Program-made: the position numbers and the translations under genes | The notes under the pieces: generated by a model | Seen by the model: only the letters and a program-made list of their open reading frames with translations | What the model was told of the DNA's origin: nothing | Databases searched by the model: none | NCBI GenBank assembly: GCA_021775855.1 | Contig: JAJFGZ010000050.1 | Location: forward strand, 87,335-123,607 | Length of the DNA stretch: 36,273 nt | From: Hyphomicrobiales bacterium | GTDB taxonomy: Bacteria; Pseudomonadota; Alphaproteobacteria; Rhizobiales; NORP267 | Direction: 5' to 3' | Part shown: positions 8,376 through 14,871 of the stretch, one piece after another | Position numbering within the stretch: position 1 is the first letter of the stretch | How the letters are laid out: every line of letters begins with the position of its first letter

Positions 8376-8454
8376 GAATTCCTCCTGCGAACGCCAAAAA
8401 TTGTCAAAGCAAGCGGTTGATCCCGCCAATTATTGCTGTAGCGTAATCCAATAT

Positions 8455-8480
8455 AATCTATTAGTCTAGTTATATAGATT
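8455..8480. promoter_or_regulatory. Inverted repeat in divergent ferritin-like/GntR promoter region
   Basis: AATCTAT (8455-8461) and ATAGATT (8474-8480) form a 7-bp inverted repeat in the very AT-rich gap between the divergent genes. The position suits an operator for the neighbouring UTRA-type GntR regulator acting on both genes. The half-sites do not match a known consensus exactly. Confidence 0.4.
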
Positions 8481-8496
8481 TATCTGTGAAAATCAG

Positions 8497-9297
8497 ATGC
8501 AATCAAGAAAGATTATGGCTATGCCAGCGACCCTGTCATCGGGCAACGGACTAAAAATCGACCGGATGTCGCCGATCCCGCTCTACCTTCAGATCCGGCA
8601 ATGGTTGCTTCCCAGAATTTTGAATTGGACCGACCCTTCGGAAAAATTCTACTCCGACGACCAATTGTCCTCCCGGTTCGGCGTCAGCAAAATGACGGTC
8701 CGTCAGGCGCTCAACGGTCTGGTTGATGAGGGGTATCTGGAGCGCACGCGCGGACGCGGAACGTTTGTTCGCACCCAGGTGTTTGAGGAACGCTTGTCGC
8801 CGCGCATGGATATTGAGGACCAGTATGAAACAGCGGGGCACAACCAGACCGTCAATCTGGACGAATATCTGGAGGTAAATGCCTGCGCCCGGCATGCTGC
8901 AATTTTACAGATGAAAGAGGGCGAGCCTTTGCTTTACATACGGCGCGTGCGCTCGGTTTCCGGTATCCCCGTGGCGGTTGATGAACGATGGATTCCGGCC
9001 GGCATTGCCCGCCTGGCCGAATTTCACGAGGACGCGGCGACCGGGTCGATATTTGATCGCGTAGCGGCAAAGGTCCGGTTGTCGCGTCTCGACTGGCAAA
9101 TCACGATCCAGCCCGCCAACGAACGTGACGCCGCATTGTTGCTGGTCGACAAAGCAACACCGCTATTGGCCAGATCGATGGATTATATCGACGAGGACAA
9201 CCGGCCGGTTCTGCATGGTCTGACGGCACACCGCGGAGATATGGCGCGTTACAATGTTTCGCTGCCGATCGATTCCGATTTCGCTAAGGAAACCTGA
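8497..9297 (+). CDS. GntR transcriptional regulator, HutC/UTRA type
   Basis: Ligand-responsive regulator of 266 aa from the first ATG. The winged helix-turn-helix (about 23-95) includes SPIPLYLQIRQWL, YSDDQLSSRFGVSKMTVRQA and RTRGRGTFVR. The rest is a UTRA effector-binding domain with EGEPLLYIRRVRSVSGIPVA, DERWIPAGI and the end pattern GDMARYNVSLPID. ATGs at 8515 and 8521 are alternative starts, and none has a strong ribosome binding site. It is divergent from the ferritin-like di-iron gene and probably regulates it. Its stop lies eight bases from the stop of the convergent LysR gene. Confidence 0.9.
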   Translation: MQSRKIMAMPATLSSGNGLKIDRMSPIPLYLQIRQWLLPRILNWTDPSEKFYSDDQLSSRFGVSKMTVRQALNGLVDEGYLERTRGRGTFVRTQVFEERLSPRMDIEDQYETAGHNQTVNLDEYLEVNACARHAAILQMKEGEPLLYIRRVRSVSGIPVAVDERWIPAGIARLAEFHEDAATGSIFDRVAAKVRLSRLDWQITIQPANERDAALLLVDKATPLLARSMDYIDEDNRPVLHGLTAHRGDMARYNVSLPIDSDFAKET

Positions 9298-9307
9298 CTG
9301 GCAGGTT
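9291..9307. terminator. Short hairpin spanning the convergent GntR and LysR stops
   Basis: AACCTG-N5-CAGGTT covers both stop codons of the convergent genes and could act as a shared terminator for either strand. There is no T-run, so confidence is low. Confidence 0.3.
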
Positions 9308-10229
9308 ACGAAAAGTCCATGCCGGGCACGCTGTCATTGGTGATGGTCTTGCGGCAAAACGCTTCGAAAGCGCGCAGGACTTTCGGCTTGAAGTCCAGTG
9401 CAAGCGTTGCAAGGCCAATGGTCACGGGTTTGTGGCGCCCGGACAGCTTCACCGAGACCAGTTTTTTGCCGTCGAGTGCCTTGCGGTTCCTTGGGTGGGC
9501 GTTTGCGATTGTATACCCAAAGCCGTTGGCTACCAACGAGCGCGAAAGTTCGATCGTTGTGGCACGCTCGGCAATGGTTGGTGTCAACTTACGGCTGTCG
9601 AACAGTGACAGGAAATATTGCCGGGTATGCGGCAGATCCAACAGTACCATGGGTCTGCTTGCGAGTTCCTCCAGGCTCAGGGATTCGCGGCGCGCCAGGG
9701 GATCATCCGCCGCCAGCATTATGTGCGGTGAGAGGCTTGCAAGCGGCGTGAACTCAATATCGTCGGTTAGCTCGAGATCATAGAAAATGGCGGCATCGAT
9801 CTGCACCTGCTTCAGTTCCGCCAGCAACACTTCGTGGCTGCCCTGGCTGATCCTGAGGTGAACCGCGCTGTTCTCCACCATAAATTTATGACCGAGCTCC
9901 GGGATAACCATCGAGGCAATTGTCGTCATGCAACCGACTGACAAGTGGCCACGAATTTCATTGTTCTGTTCCGCCGCTATTGTGTAAAGCGCGCCAAACT
10001 GGCGGAGCAGCAGCTTCGCCTCCCGCATCATGATTTTTCCGGTTGCTGTTGGACTAATGCCCTGCGCGTGATGGCGGACAAACAATTGGACACCCAGTTC
10101 GCGCTCCAGGGTGGCGATGGCCGAAGAGATCGAGGGTTGGGAAATATTTATCTTCTCGGCTGCGCGTTTTATGCTGCCCGCTTCCCCTGCCGCGACGAAA
10201 TATTCCAGATGTTTGATCGTGATGCGCAT
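9306..10229 (-). CDS. LysR-family transcriptional regulator
   Basis: 307-aa LysR-type regulator. The N-terminal helix-turn-helix (about 1-60) reads LEYFVAAGEAGSIKRAAEKI, then SQPSISSAIATLERELG and LFVRHHAQGISPT. The remainder has the two-lobed periplasmic-binding-like effector fold (about 92-300), with VGCMTTIASMVIPEL and DAAIFYDLEL. The ATG at 10229 gives the standard LysR length; no strong ribosome binding site is seen. It faces the TetR gene across a 288-base gap and converges on the UTRA regulator. Because neither flanking gene is a clear structural target, its regulon cannot be inferred; the TetR/MAPEG side is the only divergent neighbour. Confidence 0.92.
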   Translation of the reverse strand: MRITIKHLEYFVAAGEAGSIKRAAEKINISQPSISSAIATLERELGVQLFVRHHAQGISPTATGKIMMREAKLLLRQFGALYTIAAEQNNEIRGHLSVGCMTTIASMVIPELGHKFMVENSAVHLRISQGSHEVLLAELKQVQIDAAIFYDLELTDDIEFTPLASLSPHIMLAADDPLARRESLSLEELASRPMVLLDLPHTRQYFLSLFDSRKLTPTIAERATTIELSRSLVANGFGYTIANAHPRNRKALDGKKLVSVKLSGRHKPVTIGLATLALDFKPKVLRAFEAFCRKTITNDSVPGMDFS

Positions 10230-10451
10230 AGTCGACCATTACAGATTAGGGGCCATTGTGGAAAGCGATTGCGTTGGTCTCGCATACCGACTGGATCAGA
10301 GGAACGCCGGCGCGCGGAGCTGCCGGGGCGACAGAGAGACTTGCGCGTCCGAGCCGGGTCTCAATGGATTGGCCGGAATACAGTGTCCATTTCATGCTTA
10401 TTGCCCGTGCAAATTGCACCCGGAAAAAGGTGAAGGGTGATTAGGGCTTGA

Positions 10452-10475
10452 TTTTAAGATCGACTGTTCTTAAAA
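10452..10475. promoter_or_regulatory. TetR operator candidate (site 1) upstream of tetR
   Basis: TTTTAAGA (10452-10459) and TCTTAAAA (10468-10475) form a perfect 8-bp inverted repeat with an 8-base spacer, 42 bases before the TetR start. Its core AGATCGAC-TGTTCTT closely matches the palindrome before the MAPEG gene (11118-11139), so both are likely bound by this TetR protein. Confidence 0.6.
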
Positions 10476-10517
10476 AGAATCCGAACATCGGAAAGCTGAC
10501 AGACGGACCGGCGCCTT

Positions 10518-11102
10518 ATGGCAAGAACCAGGGAATTTGATGTCGACGACACCCTCGCCAAGGCCGTCGAGCTATTCTGGCAAAAAGGCTATGAAGAGAC
10601 CTCCGTGCGCGATCTGGTTAAATTCACGGGCGTCGCCCATGCCGGACTTTACAGCGCCTTCGGCGGCAAACAGGGGCTGTTTACTGCGGCGCTCAGAAAA
10701 TATGTCGACGAGAATATCACCGAAATGTTTGCCGGACTGGAGCATCCTCAATCGGGACGCGCCGCGATCGAGGCCATATTTAGGGGACTTGTCAGCTCGA
10801 TCAGGTCTGGCGGGACGAGCTGGGGGTGTTTCGTAGTCAACACAGCGGTCGAATTTTCCGGTGAGCGGGGCGAAGTCGGGGACCTTGTGCGGCAGACTTT
10901 TGAGAGGCAGGTGGAGGCGTTTCGTGCAGCACTGGACCGGGCACGCGACCGGGGCGAAATCCGCGACAATCTCGATACCGCGCAAATCTCCAACTCCTTT
11001 GTCGTGACGTTTTACGGTCTGTCATCGCTCGCACGGGCCGACGCGTCGGAGGCATCACTTAAACACGCGGCCGAGGCCGCGATCAGCTTGATGGACAAAT
11101 GA
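10518..11102 (+). CDS. TetR/AcrR-family transcriptional repressor
   Basis: 194-aa TetR-family repressor. The helix-turn-helix (about 8-55) shows LAKAVELFWQKGYEETSVRD and HAGLYSAFGGKQGLFTAALR. The C-terminal ligand domain contains GTSWGCFVVNTAVEF, a hallmark of the subgroup often beside oxidoreductase or glutathione-linked genes, with a cysteine that could react with electrophiles. It is followed by MAPEG, glutathione transferase, SDR and metallo-beta-lactamase-fold genes on the same strand. Matching palindromes lie before its own gene and before the MAPEG gene, so autoregulation plus repression of the cassette, relieved by an electrophilic or hydrophobic inducer, is the likely role. The inducer is unknown. 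Confidence 0.92.
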   Translation: MARTREFDVDDTLAKAVELFWQKGYEETSVRDLVKFTGVAHAGLYSAFGGKQGLFTAALRKYVDENITEMFAGLEHPQSGRAAIEAIFRGLVSSIRSGGTSWGCFVVNTAVEFSGERGEVGDLVRQTFERQVEAFRAALDRARDRGEIRDNLDTAQISNSFVVTFYGLSSLARADASEASLKHAAEAAISLMDK

Positions 11103-11117
11103 ATTTTTTTAACCTTA

Positions 11118-11139
11118 TTCTAGATCGATCGTTCTTGAA
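11118..11139. promoter_or_regulatory. TetR operator candidate (site 2) upstream of MAPEG gene
   Basis: Imperfect 22-base palindrome centred on CGATCG, with outer arms TTC...GAA, in the 49-base gap between the TetR stop and the MAPEG ATG. It shares AGATCGA-YY-GTTCTT with the site upstream of tetR. Its presence inside the apparent operon suggests a separately regulated promoter for MAPEG-GST. Confidence 0.6.
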
Positions 11140-11151
11140 AGGAAACAGATC

Positions 11152-11556
11152 ATGATATTCCCGACCTACACGGCACTCGCAACTTCAATGTTGATCATCC
11201 TGCTAATGACGCTCGGATTTCGCACCTCTCTTGGGCGGTCGAAATACGACCATAGCATTGGCTACGGAGGCCCCGAAGAGCTGGAAATGCGGATGCGCTC
11301 CCACGGAAATCTTGCCGAAAACGCCGCTATCGTTCTGCTCTGTCTGGGGTTTCTCGAAATGTCCGGAGCCGATCGGAATATCGTCGGGTTGTTAGCTGCC
11401 TGGTTTGTTGTCGCGCGGCTCCTCCACCCCTTGGGAATTTCCGAGCGGGCGGGCGCCGGTCAGCTCAGGTTTATTGGCGGCGTGTCGACCTATCTGATCG
11501 GGTCGGGTGCCGGCGTTTGGCTTCTCTGGAGACTGATTGGAGACCTGGTGCAATGA
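11152..11556 (+). CDS. MAPEG-family membrane protein
   Basis: 134-aa integral membrane protein of the MAPEG family (membrane-associated proteins in eicosanoid and glutathione metabolism), with four predicted membrane helices. The family signature [14 protein letters not shown] (about 48-61) provides the glutathione-contacting Arg-x-x-x-Asn-x-x-Glu-Asn residues. It probably conjugates or reduces hydrophobic electrophiles or lipid peroxides with glutathione at the inner membrane. AAAGGAA lies about seven bases before the ATG. Its stop overlaps the start of the glutathione transferase gene by four bases (ATGA), so the two are translationally coupled. Confidence 0.9.
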   Translation: MIFPTYTALATSMLIILLMTLGFRTSLGRSKYDHSIGYGGPEELEMRMRSHGNLAENAAIVLLCLGFLEMSGADRNIVGLLAAWFVVARLLHPLGISERAGAGQLRFIGGVSTYLIGSGAGVWLLWRLIGDLVQ

Positions 11557-12212
11557 TCGACCTGTACACGGCCCCAACACCGAACGGCCATAAAATCTCT
11601 GTCATGTTGGAAGAAACCGGTTTGCCTTACACACTCCAAGCACTGGACATGGACGCAGGGGGTCTGCAGACACCGGAATTTCTAAAAATAAACCCCAATG
11701 GCCGAATTCCGGCAATCGTTGATCGGGAAAACGGCGATTTCGCGGTTTTCGAAAGCGGCGCAATACTGATCTATCTGGCGGAATTGAGTGGTAAACTGCT
11801 TCCTCATGATCGCACGGGCCGGTCAGTCGCCATCCAATGGCTTATGTTTCAAATGGGCGGCGTTGGCCCCATGATGGGGCAGGCATTTGTTTTCCAGCAA
11901 TATTTCCCCGATAAAATCCCAGCTGTAATTCAGCGCTACGCGAACGAAACGATGCGGCTTTTCGGCGTCCTCGATAACCGGCTCGCTACAAACGAATATC
12001 TTGCCGGAGATTTTTCGATCGCGGACATATCGGCCTGGCCTTGGGTCAGGCTGCACGACCTCCTCGAATTTGACATTAGCGGACTGCCAAATCTGAACCG
12101 CTGGGTCACAGCGATCGCTGACAGGCCCGCGGTCCGGCGGGGCATCGAAATACCGCCGATGCGGACCACAGCCGAACGCATCCGGATAGCTAAAAACATC
12201 GTTACCAACTGA
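11553..12212 (+). CDS. Glutathione S-transferase (YfcG/Nu-like)
   Basis: Cytosolic glutathione transferase of 219 aa. The thioredoxin-fold domain (about 1-82) begins [20 protein letters not shown] and has [11 protein letters not shown] (cis-Pro loop) and [11 protein letters not shown] (glutathione gamma-glutamyl binding Glu-Ser). The helical C-terminal domain contains [14 protein letters not shown], the usual N-capping box. The TxPNGxK start resembles the Ure2/YfcG/Nu class, which often acts in disulfide reduction or peroxide removal. The ATG at 11553 overlaps the MAPEG stop; an in-frame upstream start at 11517 is rejected. It is 11 bases before the SDR gene, in the same detoxification cassette. 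Confidence 0.93.
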   Translation: MIDLYTAPTPNGHKISVMLEETGLPYTLQALDMDAGGLQTPEFLKINPNGRIPAIVDRENGDFAVFESGAILIYLAELSGKLLPHDRTGRSVAIQWLMFQMGGVGPMMGQAFVFQQYFPDKIPAVIQRYANETMRLFGVLDNRLATNEYLAGDFSIADISAWPWVRLHDLLEFDISGLPNLNRWVTAIADRPAVRRGIEIPPMRTTAERIRIAKNIVTN

Positions 12213-12223
12213 AAGGTGTAGCA

Positions 12224-13246
12224 ATGAAAACCATTCTTGTTACCGGTGCAAACGGCTTCGTGGGAAGCCATATTCTTGAAGCTCTGGGATCGCGCGACCA
12301 GGTCCGTGTCATCGCTGCATGCCGCGATCCCAAACGGCTCCTGAAAAGCTATACGGGTGAGGTTCGCGTTGGCGATCTTCGCGACCCGGAATTCTCCAGA
12401 CCGGTCCTCGAAGGTGTTGACGTCGTGTGCCACGCGGCGGCCTGGACCGCGGCCTGGAACCATACGCGCCAATCCGAAGTGCTGTTCCTCAAACCCACAA
12501 TTGACCTGATCGAAAATGCGGCGGCGGCCAATCTGAAGCGTTTCATCTTTCTCAGTTCCTCCAGCGTCGCGGCGCCCTATGCCTCCGCGGACGCCATGGC
12601 GCCTGCCAACGAGGCCTATCTGTCCCTCTGGCCCCATATGCGCAACGTTGCCCGGATCGAAAGCCGGATGCGGGCACTTGGCGGCGGTGCGTGCGAAATG
12701 ACCAGTTTACGCGTCGGGCTCTTTGCGGGCAGGCGCTACGGCATCGGCCTGCTGTCGCTGCTTGTGCCGAGGTTGAAAACCCATCTTGTTCCTTGGGTGA
12801 ATGGCGGCCGAACCACACTGCCCATTATCGCCGGCGAGGATATCGGGGAAAGTTTTGCGCTCGCCGCGACTGCGCAAGCCCTTGCCGGCTATCAGGGCAT
12901 GAATATTGTTGGTCCAGAGAACCCTACCGTGAAAGACGTGTTCGGTTTTCTGTCGGACGAATATTCTCTCCCGAAACCGCATTTCGGCGTACCATTTCCG
13001 TTGGCTTACATGTTTGCCCGGACGATGGAGTTGATTGATCCCATCGTCCCCTGGGAACCTCTGGTGACACGCAGTATTATCCACCTGCTGGAGGAAACCG
13101 GGGCGACCAACGCATTAGCGGAGAAATTGATCGGGTACCGGCCCCGGATCGCATGGCGTGACGCGCTCCGGATGCAGATGGAGGAAATGGCGGAACGCCA
13201 AACAAGGGCGATGCGGATGGTGCGCCCCCTGCCACCCACGATTTAA
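12224..13246 (+). CDS. NAD-dependent epimerase/dehydratase-family (extended SDR) protein
   Basis: 340-aa extended short-chain dehydrogenase. The Rossmann motif TGANGFVG (residues 7-14), CHAAAWTAAW (about 69-78) and FLSSSSVAAPY (about 109-119) are as expected for NAD(P) binding. The catalytic YxxxK expected about 20-30 residues after the serines is not recognisable: the region reads LWPHMRNVARIE, with His138 and Val142 where Tyr and Lys would align. It may use altered chemistry, act as a binding or regulatory protein, or I may have misplaced the motif. An AAAGG ribosome binding site precedes the ATG, 11 bases after the glutathione transferase stop, so it is probably in the same operon. Confidence 0.85.
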   Translation: MKTILVTGANGFVGSHILEALGSRDQVRVIAACRDPKRLLKSYTGEVRVGDLRDPEFSRPVLEGVDVVCHAAAWTAAWNHTRQSEVLFLKPTIDLIENAAAANLKRFIFLSSSSVAAPYASADAMAPANEAYLSLWPHMRNVARIESRMRALGGGACEMTSLRVGLFAGRRYGIGLLSLLVPRLKTHLVPWVNGGRTTLPIIAGEDIGESFALAATAQALAGYQGMNIVGPENPTVKDVFGFLSDEYSLPKPHFGVPFPLAYMFARTMELIDPIVPWEPLVTRSIIHLLEETGATNALAEKLIGYRPRIAWRDALRMQMEEMAERQTRAMRMVRPLPPTI

Positions 13247-13316
13247 CACCACGGACGCGCTAAAGTGCTATTCTGGCGTCAGGAGTCACCATCCCTATAA
13301 ACAGAAGGCAGAATAC

Positions 13317-14030
13317 ATGAGCGACAACGGCATTTTTATTCATCAATTCGAACTCGGCGATTGGCAGAATTTTATTTATTTCATTGGCGACCCAGAAACA
13401 CGCGAATGCGCGGTCATTGACCCGGCGTGGAATTACGAAATCATTCTCGAGGAAGCGGCGCGTCTTGACATAACCCTGTCGCACATATTGTGCACCCATT
13501 CGCATTTTGATCATGTCAATGAAGTCGAGTTTCTCCTCAAGCATGTTGACGTGCCGGTACACATGCTCGGGATGGAAGCCGATTTTGGGAATTTCAAATG
13601 CGAAAACCTGGTCCGCAGTTCTCCGGGGGATATTGTCAAGGTTGGCACCCATTGCGAAATCACCATGGTGCACACGCCTGGCCATACGCCCGGTTCGACC
13701 TGCTACCATGTGGGCGACCAACTGGTGACCGGCGACACAATGTTTGTGAACGGGTGCGGCAGATGCGACCTTGTCGGCGGCGACCCCGAGATTATGTATC
13801 AGTCTCTCTGGGGACTGCTCGACAAGTTGCCCGGAAATACGGTGATGTTTCCAGGTCATAATTACGGCGACGCACCGACCGCTCAGTTGGACGAGCAATT
13901 GAATTCGAATCCGTGGTTGCAACATCCAACGCTACAGGACTTTGTCACCCACAGGATGGAAGGCCGGACCCCGAATACCGAAATTATCGCACCCGCCTGG
14001 CCGCCGGAAGACGGCCGACCGACGAAATAA
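13317..14030 (+). CDS. Metallo-beta-lactamase-fold hydrolase (glyoxalase II/ETHE1-like)
   Basis: 237-aa MBL-fold enzyme with the complete metal set: HSHFDH (61-66), His123 in HTPGHTPGS, Asp140 in TGDTMFVNGCGRCDL and His181 in PGHNYG. The GCGRCD and PGHNYG segments resemble hydroxyacylglutathione hydrolases and persulfide dioxygenases, so the substrate is probably a glutathione thioester or persulfide, consistent with the adjacent MAPEG and glutathione transferase. AGAAGG lies eight bases before the ATG at 13317. The frame is open further upstream into the SDR gene, but family similarity begins at MSDNGIFIHQFELGD. A 70-base gap follows the SDR gene; cotranscription is likely. Confidence 0.9.
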   Translation: MSDNGIFIHQFELGDWQNFIYFIGDPETRECAVIDPAWNYEIILEEAARLDITLSHILCTHSHFDHVNEVEFLLKHVDVPVHMLGMEADFGNFKCENLVRSSPGDIVKVGTHCEITMVHTPGHTPGSTCYHVGDQLVTGDTMFVNGCGRCDLVGGDPEIMYQSLWGLLDKLPGNTVMFPGHNYGDAPTAQLDEQLNSNPWLQHPTLQDFVTHRMEGRTPNTEIIAPAWPPEDGRPTK

Positions 14031-14081
14031 CATCAACAATAGGCGAGCGCCTGACCCTGGCCGTGGAACCCGTCCAATACG

Positions 14082-14139
14082 TTAATCCAGGTAGGTCTGC
14101 GGGCAATCTTCATTGTCGCGAAAACTGCACGACTGCGCC
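14082..14139 (-). pseudogene. Duplicated 3'-end fragment of the NIT-Crp regulator gene
   Basis: The stretch 14083-14139 is identical at 56 of 57 bases to 17420-17476, the last codons of the regulator gene. On the minus strand it encodes AQSCSFRDNEDCPQTYLD plus a stop, with a single synonymous change (Tyr TAC versus TAT) and a different stop (TAA versus TAG). Upstream on the minus strand the frame stays open for some 30 codons but has no similarity to the regulator and no good start. It looks like a remnant of a duplication or gene-conversion event in the gap between the convergent MBL and Lrp genes. Confidence 0.7.
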
Positions 14140-14169
14140 GGCAAATTACCATCTTTTGATCTTCTGATT

Positions 14170-14186
14170 CTGAATTGAAAATTCAG
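14170..14186. terminator. Hairpin in MBL/Lrp convergent gap
   Basis: CTGAATT-GAA-AATTCAG, a perfect 7-bp stem with a 3-base loop, between the convergent MBL-fold and Lrp genes. It is AT-rich and without a strong T-run; it may help termination in either direction. Confidence 0.35.
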
Positions 14187-14246
14187 ACCGGTCAAAATTC
14201 CGATAATTTCTGAAATTGTCTCTGCCCTTGATTGACTGGATCGATC

Positions 14247-14699
14247 TCAGTTACAGCGGGCTATGCTGGCTTTCACCTGGCGAAGCGGGATCGAACTTTC
14301 GATCGACGCAACGCCCGGAATTCGGTTCAGGCGCGTGGTCAGAAAAATTTCGTATTCCATGAGGTCGCGCGTCGCCAATCTTATCAAATAGTCGCGATTG
14401 CCCGTCATAAGCCAGCATTCGACCACTTCGGGAAATTCCTTGATAGCGGTCTCAAACGTCTTCAACGCATCGTCAATTTGCTTATCGAGTTTGACGGACA
14501 CGAAGACCGAAATACCGAACCCCAGCGCCACCTCGTCAATCAGCACCGTGTACCCCTTGATATAACCGTTCTTCTCAAGCAATCGGACCCGGCGCGAACA
14601 AGGCGACGGGCTCAGGCCGACGCGTTCGCTCAGCTCTTGATTTGACAGGCGACCGTCCTTCTGAAGTTCGATCAGAATCCTTTTGTCGACTGCGTCCAT
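14247..14699 (-). CDS. Lrp/AsnC-family transcriptional regulator
   Basis: 150-aa leucine-responsive-type regulator. The N-terminal helix-turn-helix (about 3-62) includes DKRILIELQKDGRLSNQELS and VGLSPSPCSRRVRLLEKNGY. The RAM/AsnC effector domain follows, with ECWLMTGNRDYLIRL and LNRIPGVASIESSIPL. It is divergent from the 2-oxoacid dehydrogenase E1 gene. The same pairing is known for Pseudomonas putida mdeR and mdeB, where the Lrp-type MdeR activates an E1 acting on 2-oxobutyrate from methionine. By analogy this protein probably activates the E1 gene in response to an amino acid or its oxoacid. AGGT lies about 12 bases before the ATG at 14699. Confidence 0.93.
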   Translation of the reverse strand: MDAVDKRILIELQKDGRLSNQELSERVGLSPSPCSRRVRLLEKNGYIKGYTVLIDEVALGFGISVFVSVKLDKQIDDALKTFETAIKEFPEVVECWLMTGNRDYLIRLATRDLMEYEIFLTTRLNRIPGVASIESSIPLRQVKASIARCN

Positions 14700-14800
14700 T
14701 GTAGCTGTTTACCTCATAATTCAGCGAATAACTGGGAGTTTCCACTAATAAATAGAAAAAATCGCCTAGTCACGCAAGAATTATGGCGCTGGCATTGTGG

Positions 14801-14806
14801 TACAAT
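14801..14806 (+). promoter_or_regulatory. Possible -10 element for the E1 gene
   Basis: TACAAT, a good match to the sigma-70 -10 hexamer, 65 bases upstream of the E1 ATG in the AT-rich divergent gap. No convincing -35 box is found at the usual distance, which fits an activator-dependent (Lrp-type) promoter. Confidence 0.3.
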
Positions 14807-14871
14807 CTTCTGGTCCGGCGGTCTGAAGATTTCCCTGCCTGTGATTTGGAAAACAAAGTAAAGCCAAGATA

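Noticed and set aside
7200..8420. Long open frame on the plus strand (about 400 codons) opposite the ferritin-like gene
   Set aside because: It lies wholly over a gene with clear di-iron motifs and a strong ribosome binding site on the other strand; no domain or start signal supports it.
13158..13316. Upstream in-frame extension of the MBL-fold hydrolase
   Set aside because: It runs through the end of the SDR gene in another frame; the ATG at 13317 has a good ribosome binding site and matches the family start.
14140..14246. A complete small gene containing the duplicated regulator tail
   Set aside because: The minus-strand frame is open upstream of the repeat, but only a TTG could start it, with no ribosome binding site and no similarity outside the 57-bp copy.
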